From Pedococcus_A sp963730585 (GTDB taxonomy: Bacteria; Actinomycetota; Actinomycetes; Actinomycetales; Dermatophilaceae): a stretch of DNA of 64,000 nucleotides. Of this stretch, positions 52,291-63,454 are shown in pieces. The notes under the pieces are model-generated. The model had not been told where the DNA came from. It saw only the letters and a list, made by a program, of their open reading frames with translations, and did not search any database. How positions within the stretch are numbered: the stretch's first letter is position 1; every line of letters begins with the position of its first letter. The stretch is from the NCBI GenBank assembly GCA_963730585.1, contig CAVSSL010000006.1, positions 1 through 64,000 of the forward strand, in the 5' to 3' direction. A program made the translations under genes and the position numbers.

Positions 52291-53399
52291 GAGTCCTCGT
52301 CACGGGAGGAGCCGGCTTCATCGGCTCGCACACCGCCGACCGGCTCGTGGAGCTGGGCCACGAGGTCATCGTGCTCGACGCCCTGACCGCCCCTGTCCAC
52401 CGCGGCGGGAAGCCCAACTACCTCACGCCGGGAGCGGAGCTGTGGGTGGGAGACGTGCGGAACCGGGACCTGCTGGCCAACCTGTTGCGACGGGTCGACG
52501 CGGTCTACCACTTCGCGGCCTACCAGGACTACCTCACGGACTTCTCGCGCTTCAGCTCGGTCAACGTCGTCTCGACCGCGCTGCTCTACGAGGTCGCGGT
52601 GGGGGAGGGGCTCGACCTCGAGCGCATCGTGGTCGCCTCGTCGCAGTCGGCCATGGGCGAGGGGCTCTACGTCTGCCCGACAGATGGTGAGCAGGCGCCC
52701 GACATGCGCCCCGAGGCCGCCCTGGCGCGCGGCGACTGGGACCACAGCTGCCCGGTCTGCGGTGGACCGATGCGCATGCTGCGGACGCCCGAGAGCTTCG
52801 CCAACCCGCAGAACGCCTACGGGATGTCGAAGTACGGCGAGGAGATGGTGGCCATCAACCTCGGCCGGCGCTACGACATCCCCACGGTGGCGCTGCGCTA
52901 CAGCATCGTGCAGGGGCCGCGGCAGTCCATCTACAACGCCTACTCGGGGGCGTGCCGGATCTTCTGCCTCCACTACCTGCTGGGCTCCGCCCCGACTCTC
53001 TACGAGGACGGCGGGATGGTGCGCGACTACGTGAACATCCACGACGTGGTCGCCGCCAACGAGCTGGCGCTCACCGACGACCGCGCGGTGGGACGGGTCT
53101 TCAACGTCGGTGGCGGAACGCCTTACACGACAGCGGAGTTCGCCGAGGTCGTGCGCGAGCACTACGGGTCGGACCAGCAGGCCCGGGTGTCGGGGGAGTA
53201 CCGCTTCGGCGACACGCGGCACATCCACTCCGACATCGAGGCGCTGCGCGGACTCGGGTGGGCACCGAAGAACACCCCCGCCGACTCCGTCGCCGAGTAT
53301 GCCGCCTGGCTGGAGGGCATGCCGGGCCTGGACGACGTGCTGGCCGACGCGGACGCGAAGATGCGCCAGCTCGGCGTGGTGCGACAGGCCCGGCAATGA
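52287..53399 (+). CDS. NAD-dependent epimerase with cysteine insertion (dTDP-rhamnose 4-epimerase-like)
   Basis: ATG 52287 overlaps the previous stop; 370 aa. The NAD motif is VTGGAGFIGSHTADRLVELG and the YxxxK catalytic pair is in AYGMSKYGEEMVAINLG. Between VASSQSAMGEGLY and the catalytic tyrosine is an insertion with VCPTDGEQAPDMRPEAAL and SCPVCGGPMRML, containing three cysteines (C-P-T, C-P-V-C-G). This layout recalls dTDP-L-rhamnose 4-epimerases and related enzymes with a metal-binding loop. The substrate is inferred only. It overlaps the next glycosyltransferase by 4 bp. Confidence 0.85.
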   Translation: MRVLVTGGAGFIGSHTADRLVELGHEVIVLDALTAPVHRGGKPNYLTPGAELWVGDVRNRDLLANLLRRVDAVYHFAAYQDYLTDFSRFSSVNVVSTALLYEVAVGEGLDLERIVVASSQSAMGEGLYVCPTDGEQAPDMRPEAALARGDWDHSCPVCGGPMRMLRTPESFANPQNAYGMSKYGEEMVAINLGRRYDIPTVALRYSIVQGPRQSIYNAYSGACRIFCLHYLLGSAPTLYEDGGMVRDYVNIHDVVAANELALTDDRAVGRVFNVGGGTPYTTAEFAEVVREHYGSDQQARVSGEYRFGDTRHIHSDIEALRGLGWAPKNTPADSVAEYAAWLEGMPGLDDVLADADAKMRQLGVVRQARQ

Positions 53400-54613
53400 C
53401 CCAGCCCCCGGGCATGACCCAGCCCCTGGTCATCGCGACCGTGGCCCGGGAGCGCGGGATCACGGGGGTGCACACGCACGTGCGACAACTGCGGAGCTAC
53501 CTCGCTCGCGCGGGCGGGACGGCCGACCTGGTCACCCCCCACAGCTGGGCCGAGGGGTCGCCGTGGCGAGGGGTGGCGCTCGTGCCCCTGTTCGGCGCAC
53601 GCGTGGTGCTCGAGCGCGTGTGGGGGTCGGCCAACGTCTGGTGGTACCGGTCCTCCCACGAGTACTTCCTCCGTCGTGCCCTCCGAAGTCGACTGGGGCG
53701 CGAGGGGGCGTGCACGGTGTACGCCCAGTGCCCGGTCTCGGCCAGGGCAGCGCTCGCGGCCCGGCGTGGCCCGGACCAGCGGGTGGTGCTCGCCGTGCAC
53801 TTCCGGATCTCGCAGGCCGACGAGTGGGCCGACAAGGGACAGATCCGCCGTGGCGGACGGGTCTACCGCTGGGTCAGGGACACCGAGCGCGAGGTCCTGC
53901 CGCAGGTGGACGGCCTCGTGTTCGTCTCCTCGTGGGCCAGGTCCGCCGTGCGGGAGTGGATGCCCGAGGTCGACCGCGTGCCGGGCACGGTGGTGCACAA
54001 CTTCGTCAACAGGCCCGGCGTTGCCGGCGACCCAGGGCGCGCGGGCGACCTCGTCTCCGTGGGCAACCTGGAGGCGGTGAAGAACCACCGCTACCTGCTG
54101 CGCGTGCTCGCAGCCGCCAGGGCGAAGGGCTACGTCTACACGGTGGACGTCTTCGGTGAGGGAGTCGAGCGGGCCCGCCTCCTCGCCCTGGCAGACGAGC
54201 TCGGCGTCGGCGACCAGGTGCGCCTCCACGGGTTCCGCAGCGACGTCCAGGCGCGGCTGCCGGCCTACAGGGCATACGTCCACGCGTCGTACTCCGAGTC
54301 GTCGTCGCTGGCCATCATGGAGGCGATGGCGGTCGGGCTTCCCGTGGTGTCCAGCCGCGCCGGGGCACTGTCCGAGCTCTTCGACGACCCCCATGAGGGC
54401 CGGTTCTGGCCGATCGACGACCCCGAGGAGGCCGCCCGCGTCCTCATCGGCCTCATGGAGTCCCCGGAGGAGCTGGAGCGCGCCGGGAACGCAGCCCGCG
54501 AGAGGTTCTCGCGCGACTACGACGCCGAGGTCGTGGCACCGCGGCTGCTGGCGTTCCTCGGGGCCGGGCCCGAACGCCCGCCTGACGACCGCCCGCTGCC
54601 GAACGCCCGCTGA
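53396..54613 (+). CDS. Family 4 glycosyltransferase, last gene of the polysaccharide operon
   Basis: ATG 53396 overlaps the previous stop; 405 aa. It shows a GT-B fold: ARERGITGVHTHVRQLRSYL, DLVSVGNLEAVKNHRYLLRV and the donor site YVHASYSESSSLAIMEAMAV, with both glutamates of E-x7-E, then GLPVVSSRAGALSELFDD. The tail (GPERPPDDRPLPNAR) is short and flexible. It is the last gene in this direction, and its 3' end overlaps the convergent PAP2 gene by 97 bp. No terminator is visible between them. Confidence 0.9.
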   Translation: MTQPPGMTQPLVIATVARERGITGVHTHVRQLRSYLARAGGTADLVTPHSWAEGSPWRGVALVPLFGARVVLERVWGSANVWWYRSSHEYFLRRALRSRLGREGACTVYAQCPVSARAALAARRGPDQRVVLAVHFRISQADEWADKGQIRRGGRVYRWVRDTEREVLPQVDGLVFVSSWARSAVREWMPEVDRVPGTVVHNFVNRPGVAGDPGRAGDLVSVGNLEAVKNHRYLLRVLAAARAKGYVYTVDVFGEGVERARLLALADELGVGDQVRLHGFRSDVQARLPAYRAYVHASYSESSSLAIMEAMAVGLPVVSSRAGALSELFDDPHEGRFWPIDDPEEAARVLIGLMESPEELERAGNAARERFSRDYDAEVVAPRLLAFLGAGPERPPDDRPLPNAR

Positions 54614-55206
54614 CGCAGTCGCAGGCTGCTTCCGGCGCTCACGAGGGCGAGGGCGAGGAAGAGGGCGCCGAGGACGTCGGTGGGCCAGTGCGCCGCGGAG
54701 ACGAGCAGCCCCGTCGTCATGAGCGCAGCGGCGACTGCCACCGGCAGCCACCACCACCAGCGCACCCGCGGCCACACCACCAGCAGGCACCCGGAGAGGC
54801 ACACCACCACCGCCATCACGTGGCCCGACGGGTAGCTGCCCCCGGTCCCGGTCACGTACCCGTGGGGGTCGGGTCGCGCCAGGGCGAGCTTGGCGACCAG
54901 CGTCAGCACGACCGAGGCGCCGGCCAGGGCTGCGCCGAAGACCGCTGGCCACGGGGAGCGGCGCCAGGCCGAGGCGGCGAGCGCGGTCACGGCCAGCAGG
55001 AGGTACATCCGATCCGGCTGCAGTCGGGACATCCACGGGCTCCAGCGGACCTGGGAGGGGCCCCAGGCGTCGCCCGGCCGCAGCTCGCGGATGGCCTGCG
55101 TGTCCAGCGCCTGCGTGACCCCCGCAGCGACCAGCACGGCGAGCGCGACGAAACAGGCCGTGGAGCAGAGCGCCAGCCACGTCGGCCGACCCACCCTCGT
55201 CGCCAT
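54517..55206 (-). CDS. PAP2-family phosphatase (possible undecaprenyl-pyrophosphate phosphatase)
   Basis: ATG 55206 has GGAGGGGG upstream; 229 aa. Longer upstream frames lack a ribosome site. Six hydrophobic spans carry the three PAP2 motifs: KLALARPDP (KxxxxxxRP), SYPSGHVMAVVV (PSGH) and SAAHWPTDVLG (HxxxD, with the SR of the usual third motif replaced by SA). Family members dephosphorylate lipid pyrophosphates outside the membrane, a step needed to recycle undecaprenyl carriers after polymerisation. Location next to the polysaccharide locus fits that, but it has its own opposite orientation. Confidence 0.88.
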   Translation of the reverse strand: MATRVGRPTWLALCSTACFVALAVLVAAGVTQALDTQAIRELRPGDAWGPSQVRWSPWMSRLQPDRMYLLLAVTALAASAWRRSPWPAVFGAALAGASVVLTLVAKLALARPDPHGYVTGTGGSYPSGHVMAVVVCLSGCLLVVWPRVRWWWWLPVAVAAALMTTGLLVSAAHWPTDVLGALFLALALVSAGSSLRLRQRAFGSGRSSGGRSGPAPRNASSRGATTSAS

Positions 55207-55446
55207 GGTGCCCCCTCCGGGTCTCTCGACCCTGGCGGCTGACGCTACGCGGGCCGGCGCCGGGGGCCGTCGGGCTGATGGCGTATCTCTGGGTCCCGCA
55301 CCCGGTTCCCGGTGTCCACCGCCGCCCTCACCCGTATGCCGTGGGGCCGCGACGCGGAAATGCCTCGTCACCACCCGCGGTTAGTCTTGAGGTCCCCCCC
55401 ACGAGCCGTTGGCCGTGGGCGTTCGTGCTGTCCACAGGAGTCCCGC

Positions 55447-59049
<3,603 letters not shown>

Positions 59050-59081
59050 GCACGGGCAGCAGAGAAACGAGAGGATTGTCA

Positions 59082-59582
59082 GTGAAGGCACTTCGGACCC
59101 TGCGTGGGCCCCTCGCCGCAGCGGCGCTCGCCGCCGCCCTGTCCGTGTCCGCCTGCGGCACCGCCGACACCGCGGCCGTCGTCAACGGCGAGAAGATCAG
59201 CGAGAGCGAGGCGCAGACGGCCGCCCAGCAGATCAACGAGGCCTTCAAGCCCCAGAACCCGCTGACCACTGCCGCCGCGGTCAGCTCGCTCATCGCCGCG
59301 CCGATCATCAACGAGGTCGCGATGCGGGTGGGCAAGGGCGAGTCCGACTCCTCCGCCCGTTCGGCCATGCCGCAGATCGCCGAGCCCTCGCAGGCCACCC
59401 TCGACCTGGTGAAGGCGAACTTCGCGCTGCAGAAGCTCACCGACCCCGAGAAGCAGATGGTGCTCGACGAGCTGAAGAAGGCCGACGTCACCGTCAACCC
59501 GCGCTACGGCGCCTACGACAAGGACGGCGCCCAGCTCGAGCCCGCGAAGACCGACTGGCTCAAGGTCACGAGCGAGGGCTGA
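59082..59582 (+). CDS. Lipoprotein with SurA_N-like domain, no PPIase domain
   Basis: GTG 59082 has GAGAGGA 6 nt upstream; 166 aa. The signal peptide AAAALAAALSVSACGTADTA has the lipobox VSAC, so Cys26 should be lipidated and the protein outside the membrane. Residues 30-60 (AAVVNGEKISESEAQTAAQQ) resemble the SurA N-terminal chaperone helix. The following helices are acidic and lysine-rich. Unlike PrsA/SurA there is no peptidyl-prolyl isomerase domain; length stops at 166. It lies between mfd and mazG, a position known for such short lipoproteins in actinobacteria. Function is unknown, probably folding at the cell surface. Confidence 0.8.
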   Translation: MKALRTLRGPLAAAALAAALSVSACGTADTAAVVNGEKISESEAQTAAQQINEAFKPQNPLTTAAAVSSLIAAPIINEVAMRVGKGESDSSARSAMPQIAEPSQATLDLVKANFALQKLTDPEKQMVLDELKKADVTVNPRYGAYDKDGAQLEPAKTDWLKVTSEG

Positions 59583-59590
59583 GGCCTCTC

Positions 59591-60604
59591 GTGGCCGGGC
59601 GTCTCGCGCTGCTGAGCAGCAGCCCCCGCATCGCCCCGGGGCTGCTCACCCGGTCGGCCTGGCAGTGCCTCGAGGGCGCCGCCCAGGTGCTGGCCAGGGA
59701 CGCCGACGAGCCGCTGGCGGCAGCGGTCGAGGACGCCGGGCTGCCGGTGCGGCACGTCGGCGGCACCGCCGCGGCCGAGCTGGCCCGCACCTTGGTCGCC
59801 GAGGCGGCCCGTGCGGGTGACCGCGGCGTCGTCTGGGTGCTCTCCGCCGACGGCGACCCCGGCCTGACCGACGCCATCGCGTCCGAGGTCTCCCGCCTGC
59901 CAGACCCGCCCGACGTGGAGGTCGTCGTCGGCTCGTGGGACGTGCCGGGTGCCCGCGTGCTCGACCTCGTGGCCGTCATGGACCGGCTGCGCTCGCCCGG
60001 TGGCTGCCCGTGGGACGCCGAGCAGACGCACGAGTCCCTCGTGAAGTACCTCGTCGAGGAGGCCCACGAGGCCGCCGAGGCGATCCGCTCCGGCGACCGC
60101 GACCACATGGTCGAGGAGCTCGGCGACGTCCTGCTCCAGGTGGCCTTCCAGTCGCGGGTGGGCGAGGAGGACCCCGAGCGGCCCTTCGACATCGACGACG
60201 TGGCCGGGGCGATCGTCGAGAAGCTGCTCCGCCGTCACCCGCACGTCTTCGCCGACGGTGACGCCACCACCCCCGAGGAGGTCGAGCGCGCCTGGGAGGC
60301 CATCAAGGCCGAGGAGCGGGCCGCCAAGGCGGCGTCCACCGGCACGGAGCACGCCGGCGGAGAGGCCGGCCACACCGGCCTGCTGCACGGCATACCGGCC
60401 TCTCTCCCCACGGTGCTGGCGGCCGAGAAGGCCCTCGCGCGCTGGGAGCGGACCGGCGGCGACCTGGCCGCGCTGCGCGAGGACGACGGCGACCTCGGCG
60501 AGCGCCTGCTGGCGCTGGTGGCCCGGGCGCGTGAGCAGGGGCAGTCCGCCGACGACCTCCTGCGCGAGGCACTGCACCGGTTCGCCGCGGACCAGCACCC
60601 CTAG
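59591..60604 (+). CDS. mazG: MazG nucleoside triphosphate pyrophosphohydrolase with N-terminal extension
   Basis: GTG 59591 starts 8 bp after the lipoprotein stop; 337 aa. The MazG core (from residue 130) has GGCPWDAEQTHESLVKYLVE, the metal-binding EEAHEAAEAIRSGD and EELGDVLLQVAFQSR, then a second degenerate half (LPTVLAAEKALARWERT). It cleaves nucleoside triphosphates to monophosphates and PPi. The first 130 residues (GRLALLSSSPRIAPGLLTRS) recall a tetrapyrrole-methylase domain, as in MazG-methylase fusions, but they are short and lack the glycine-rich SAM loop. It is the last plus-strand gene before the 2H gene. Confidence 0.9.
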   Translation: MAGRLALLSSSPRIAPGLLTRSAWQCLEGAAQVLARDADEPLAAAVEDAGLPVRHVGGTAAAELARTLVAEAARAGDRGVVWVLSADGDPGLTDAIASEVSRLPDPPDVEVVVGSWDVPGARVLDLVAVMDRLRSPGGCPWDAEQTHESLVKYLVEEAHEAAEAIRSGDRDHMVEELGDVLLQVAFQSRVGEEDPERPFDIDDVAGAIVEKLLRRHPHVFADGDATTPEEVERAWEAIKAEERAAKAASTGTEHAGGEAGHTGLLHGIPASLPTVLAAEKALARWERTGGDLAALREDDGDLGERLLALVARAREQGQSADDLLREALHRFAADQHP

Positions 60605-60612
60605 ACCACCTG

Positions 60613-60627
60613 GGCGCCAGCGGCGCT
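60613..60627. terminator. Short hairpin between mazG and the convergent 2H gene
   Basis: GGCGCC and GGCGCT (60613-60627) pair around AGC, six base pairs with one wobble. It is short, but sits exactly between the two convergent stops. Weak support. Confidence 0.3.
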
Positions 60628-61181
60628 CACGGTATGCCGTCCAGCGGCCACCGCTCGCCGGTGCTGCTGTCGATGAGCGCCGCCCGGTCGGCCACGGCCT
60701 CCAGGGGAAGCGTGCCGTAGACCTCGACGGCGAGGGCGGGGAGCGCCTCGCGCCGGACGCGTGGCGCCAGCGTGCAGTGCGGCACCCAGTAGCCCGGGCG
60801 GTAGTGCAGGTGCAGGTCGGCCCCGGTGGCGACCGCGGCGGCCACGACGCGCTCCTGCCGGGCGTGCACGTCGGCCCCGATCCCGGGGATGAGCCAGGCC
60901 CGGCCACGGCGGAACAGCCCCAGTCCGTCGAAGTGCAGGCTCACGGGTCCACCGTCGGGGAGGGCGGCCACCGCAGCGGCGACGGCCGCGACGTCGTAGG
61001 TGCGCAGCACGGCATACGACAGGTGGGGCACGTGCCGCCCGTGGGTGTGGCTGAGCAGCGTCGAGACGCCGGCGGCCTCGAGACGGTGCCACAGCATCCG
61101 GAGCGCCCGCTCGGAGCGCTCGTCGAGAAGGAGGCAGACCGCGAGGGCCACAGCCTCACGATGGCAGAGCGTCTGCGGCAC
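60627..61181 (-). CDS. 2H phosphoesterase / 2'-5' RNA ligase-like protein
   Basis: The frame starts at GTG 61181 (184 aa) or GTG 61151 (VALAVCLLLDERSERALRML); the second is closer to family length, so the true start is uncertain. The two H-x-S/T motifs of 2H enzymes are present: HVPHLSYAVLRT and WVPHCTLAPRV. These hydrolyse or ligate 2',3'-cyclic phosphates; the bacterial ThpR acts on RNA ends. It is divergent from psuK across a 51-bp AT-rich gap. The substrate is unknown. Confidence 0.85.
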   Translation of the reverse strand: MPQTLCHREAVALAVCLLLDERSERALRMLWHRLEAAGVSTLLSHTHGRHVPHLSYAVLRTYDVAAVAAAVAALPDGGPVSLHFDGLGLFRRGRAWLIPGIGADVHARQERVVAAAVATGADLHLHYRPGYWVPHCTLAPRVRREALPALAVEVYGTLPLEAVADRAALIDSSTGERWPLDGIP

Positions 61182-61197
61182 GCGGAGGGCAATGGCG

Positions 61198-61226
61198 CTT
61201 TTGTTTTTCTAAAGGATCTTTATGAT
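61198..61226 (+). promoter_or_regulatory. Leaderless promoter of psuK-psuG
   Basis: The sequence from 61197 to 61232 is unusually AT-rich. TATGAT (61221-61226) is a good -10 element; CTTTTG (61198-61203) is a weak -35 with 17-bp spacing. The GTG at 61233 is 7 nt after the -10, so transcription would start at the initiation codon. Confidence 0.5.
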
Positions 61227-61232
61227 TCCAAC

Positions 61233-62369
61233 GTGACCCTCACCCAGCGCGAGCGCGAGATCGTGGACCTGCTGCGGCTCGACCCGCTGCTCGACGCCGC
61301 CGCCCTCGCCGAGCGGCTCGGCACGACGAAGGCGTCGGTGGCCGTGCACCTCTCGCACCTGGCGAAGAAGGGCGTCATCCTCGGTCGGGGCTACCTCCTC
61401 CGGCCCGACCGCCGCTCCGTCGTCGTCGTGGGTGGCGCCAACATGGACATCAAGGCGCACTCCCGCGACCGGGCGGTGCTGCGGACCTCCAACCCCGGCG
61501 CAGCCGTGACCACGCCCGGCGGGGTCGGCCGCAACATCGCCGAGAACCTCGCCCGGCTGGGCTCGCCGACCCACCTCGTGGCCCCGGTCGGCCGCGACGC
61601 GTTCGGTGAGGCGCTGGTGGCCGCCACCCGGGCAGCGGGTGTCGTGGTCGACCACATGGTCACCACCGACGACCCGACGGGCACCTACCTGGCCGTCATG
61701 GAGTCCGACGGCGAGCTGCTCGTCGCCGTCTCCAACATGTCGTGCACCGACAACCTCACCGTGCGGCAGCTCGCCGGGGCGCGCGACCTGATCGCCCACT
61801 GCGACCTGCTCGTCATCGAGGGCAACATCCCGCCCGCCCCGGTCGTCTGGCTCCTCGACTACGCGACCGCCACCGGCGTCGACGTCGTCATCGACCCGGT
61901 GAGCGTCGCCAAGGCCGCGGCGCTCGCGCCGGCCCTGACACCGGAGCGGCCCGTGCTCGCGCTCACGCCAAACCAGGACGAGCTCGCCGCCATCGTCGGC
62001 CGGCGCGTGCCGCACACCACCAGCAGCGTGGCCAAGGCGGCCCGGGAGGTCCACGAGCTCGGCGTGCGCCACGTGTGGGTGCGCCGTGGCCTCGCCGGCA
62101 GCACGCTCAGCTCCCGCGACGAGGAGGGCCGGGTCACGGTGACCCACTTCCCGGCGCCGCGCACGCAGGTGGTCGACGTCACCGGCGCCGGCGACGCGAT
62201 GACCGCCGCCTTCGTGCACGGGCTGCTGCGCCGCGACAGCCCCCGGGAGGCCGCCGCCTTCGGCCAGATGGCCGCCGCCCTCACCGTCGCCAGCCCCGAG
62301 ACCGTCCGCCCCGACATCAGCGCGCGCCTCGTCGACGCCGAGCTGCGCGCCGCCCAGGAGACCGCATGA
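61233..62369 (+). CDS. psuK: PfkB-family kinase with N-terminal helix-turn-helix, pseudouridine kinase-like
   Basis: GTG 61233 is preferred because of the -10 TATGAT 7 nt upstream (378 aa); an in-frame ATG at 61161 would cross that promoter. Residues 1-55 are a winged helix-turn-helix (TLTQREREIVDLLRLDPLLD, LGTTKASVAVHLSHLAKKG). The PfkB domain follows: VVVVGGANMDIKAHSRDRA, GVGRNIAENLARLGS and the ATP-site signature VTGAGDAMTAAFVHG. PsuK phosphorylates pseudouridine before PsuG splits it; the order psuK-psuG with 4-bp overlap supports this. Helix-turn-helix fused kinases may regulate their own operon. Confidence 0.9.
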   Translation: MTLTQREREIVDLLRLDPLLDAAALAERLGTTKASVAVHLSHLAKKGVILGRGYLLRPDRRSVVVVGGANMDIKAHSRDRAVLRTSNPGAAVTTPGGVGRNIAENLARLGSPTHLVAPVGRDAFGEALVAATRAAGVVVDHMVTTDDPTGTYLAVMESDGELLVAVSNMSCTDNLTVRQLAGARDLIAHCDLLVIEGNIPPAPVVWLLDYATATGVDVVIDPVSVAKAAALAPALTPERPVLALTPNQDELAAIVGRRVPHTTSSVAKAAREVHELGVRHVWVRRGLAGSTLSSRDEEGRVTVTHFPAPRTQVVDVTGAGDAMTAAFVHGLLRRDSPREAAAFGQMAAALTVASPETVRPDISARLVDAELRAAQETA

Positions 62370-63322
62370 CGACCGCCGCCACACCCCCTGCCAGCACCTC
62401 CGCCACCCCGCACCCGATGCTCGCCCTCTCCGAGGAGGTGGCCGCGGCCCTGCACGACGGCGCGCCGCTCGTCGCCCTGGAGTCCACGATCATCAGCCAC
62501 GGCATGCCCTACCCGCGCAACGTGGAGATGGCGGTCGAGGTCGAGGGCATCGTGCGCGACGGCGGCGCCGTCCCCGCGACCATCGCCGTGCTCGACGGCG
62601 TGCCCCGCATCGGCCTCTCCCGCGACGAGCTCGAGGTGCTGGCCAGCCACGGCGACGTCGCCAAGGTGAGCCTGCGCGACCTGCCCTTCGTCGTCGCGAC
62701 CGGCGCCCACGGGGCCACGACGGTGGCCGCCACGATGCGCCTGGCCGCGCTGGCCGGCATACGGGTCTTCGTCACCGGCGGCCTCGGCGGCGTGCACCGC
62801 GGCGCCGCGACGAGCTTCGACATCTCGGCCGACCTCACCGAGCTGGGGCAGACCGACGTCGCCGTCATCAGCGCCGGGGTGAAGTCCATCCTCGACATCG
62901 GCCTCACCCTCGAGTCGCTCGAGACCCTCGGTGTGCCCGTGGTCGGGTTCGGCACCGACGAGTTCCCGTCGTTCTACTCGCGCACCTCCGGCCACCGCGC
63001 GCCCATGCGGGTCGACAGCGTCGAGCAGCTCGCCGCGATGATGCGCGCCAAGTGGGACCTCGGCCTCGCCGGCGGCATCTCGGTGGCCAACCCGGTGCCG
63101 GTCGAGGACGAGATCCCGGCCGACGAGATCGGCGCGCTCATCGAGCAGGCGCTGGGGGAGTGCGCGGAGCGCGGCATCCACGGCAAGGACATCACCCCGT
63201 TCCTGCTCGGCCGGATCGTCGAGCTCTCCGGTGGCCGCAGCCTCGAGACCAACATCGCCCTCGTGCGCAGCAACGCCCGGCTCGGCGCCGCCCTCGCCGT
63301 CGCCTACCAGCGCCTGTCCTGA
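62366..63322 (+). CDS. psuG: Pseudouridine-5'-phosphate glycosidase
   Basis: ATG 62366 overlaps the psuK stop (ATGA); 318 aa. PsuG breaks the C-C bond of pseudouridine 5'-phosphate to give uracil and ribose 5-phosphate. The family blocks are present: LVALESTIISHGMPYPRN (catalytic Glu), DVAKVSLRDLPFVVATG (catalytic Lys), FVTGGLGGVHRGA and ISAGVKSILDIGLTLE. The end has GIHGKDITPFLLGRI. The two genes recycle modified RNA bases. Nothing abnormal is seen; a hairpin and the octamer GTATGCCG follow. Confidence 0.95.
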   Translation: MTTAATPPASTSATPHPMLALSEEVAAALHDGAPLVALESTIISHGMPYPRNVEMAVEVEGIVRDGGAVPATIAVLDGVPRIGLSRDELEVLASHGDVAKVSLRDLPFVVATGAHGATTVAATMRLAALAGIRVFVTGGLGGVHRGAATSFDISADLTELGQTDVAVISAGVKSILDIGLTLESLETLGVPVVGFGTDEFPSFYSRTSGHRAPMRVDSVEQLAAMMRAKWDLGLAGGISVANPVPVEDEIPADEIGALIEQALGECAERGIHGKDITPFLLGRIVELSGGRSLETNIALVRSNARLGAALAVAYQRLS

Positions 63323-63332
63323 CCGACGGTAT

Positions 63333-63348
63333 GCCGGGTGGGCCCGGC
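63333..63348 (+). terminator. Hairpin after psuG
   Basis: GCCGGG (63333-63338) pairs with CCCGGC (63343-63348) around TGGG, 10 bp after the stop. It is short and lacks a T-run, but its left arm starts within the octamer GTATGCCG (63329-63336). Confidence 0.45.
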
Positions 63349-63454
63349 AGCGGGTGGGCCTGCCATGCGGGTCGGTCGCCTCGCCCCGGCGGGGCAGCGG
63401 CTAGGCTCGTCCCGTACCGCATTGCACCCCGTCCGGCACCGCGCAGGAGATGTT

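Noticed and set aside
54270..54277. GGGCATAC, one base from the octamer
   Set aside because: The first base differs (G instead of C), so it was not counted among the 26 copies.
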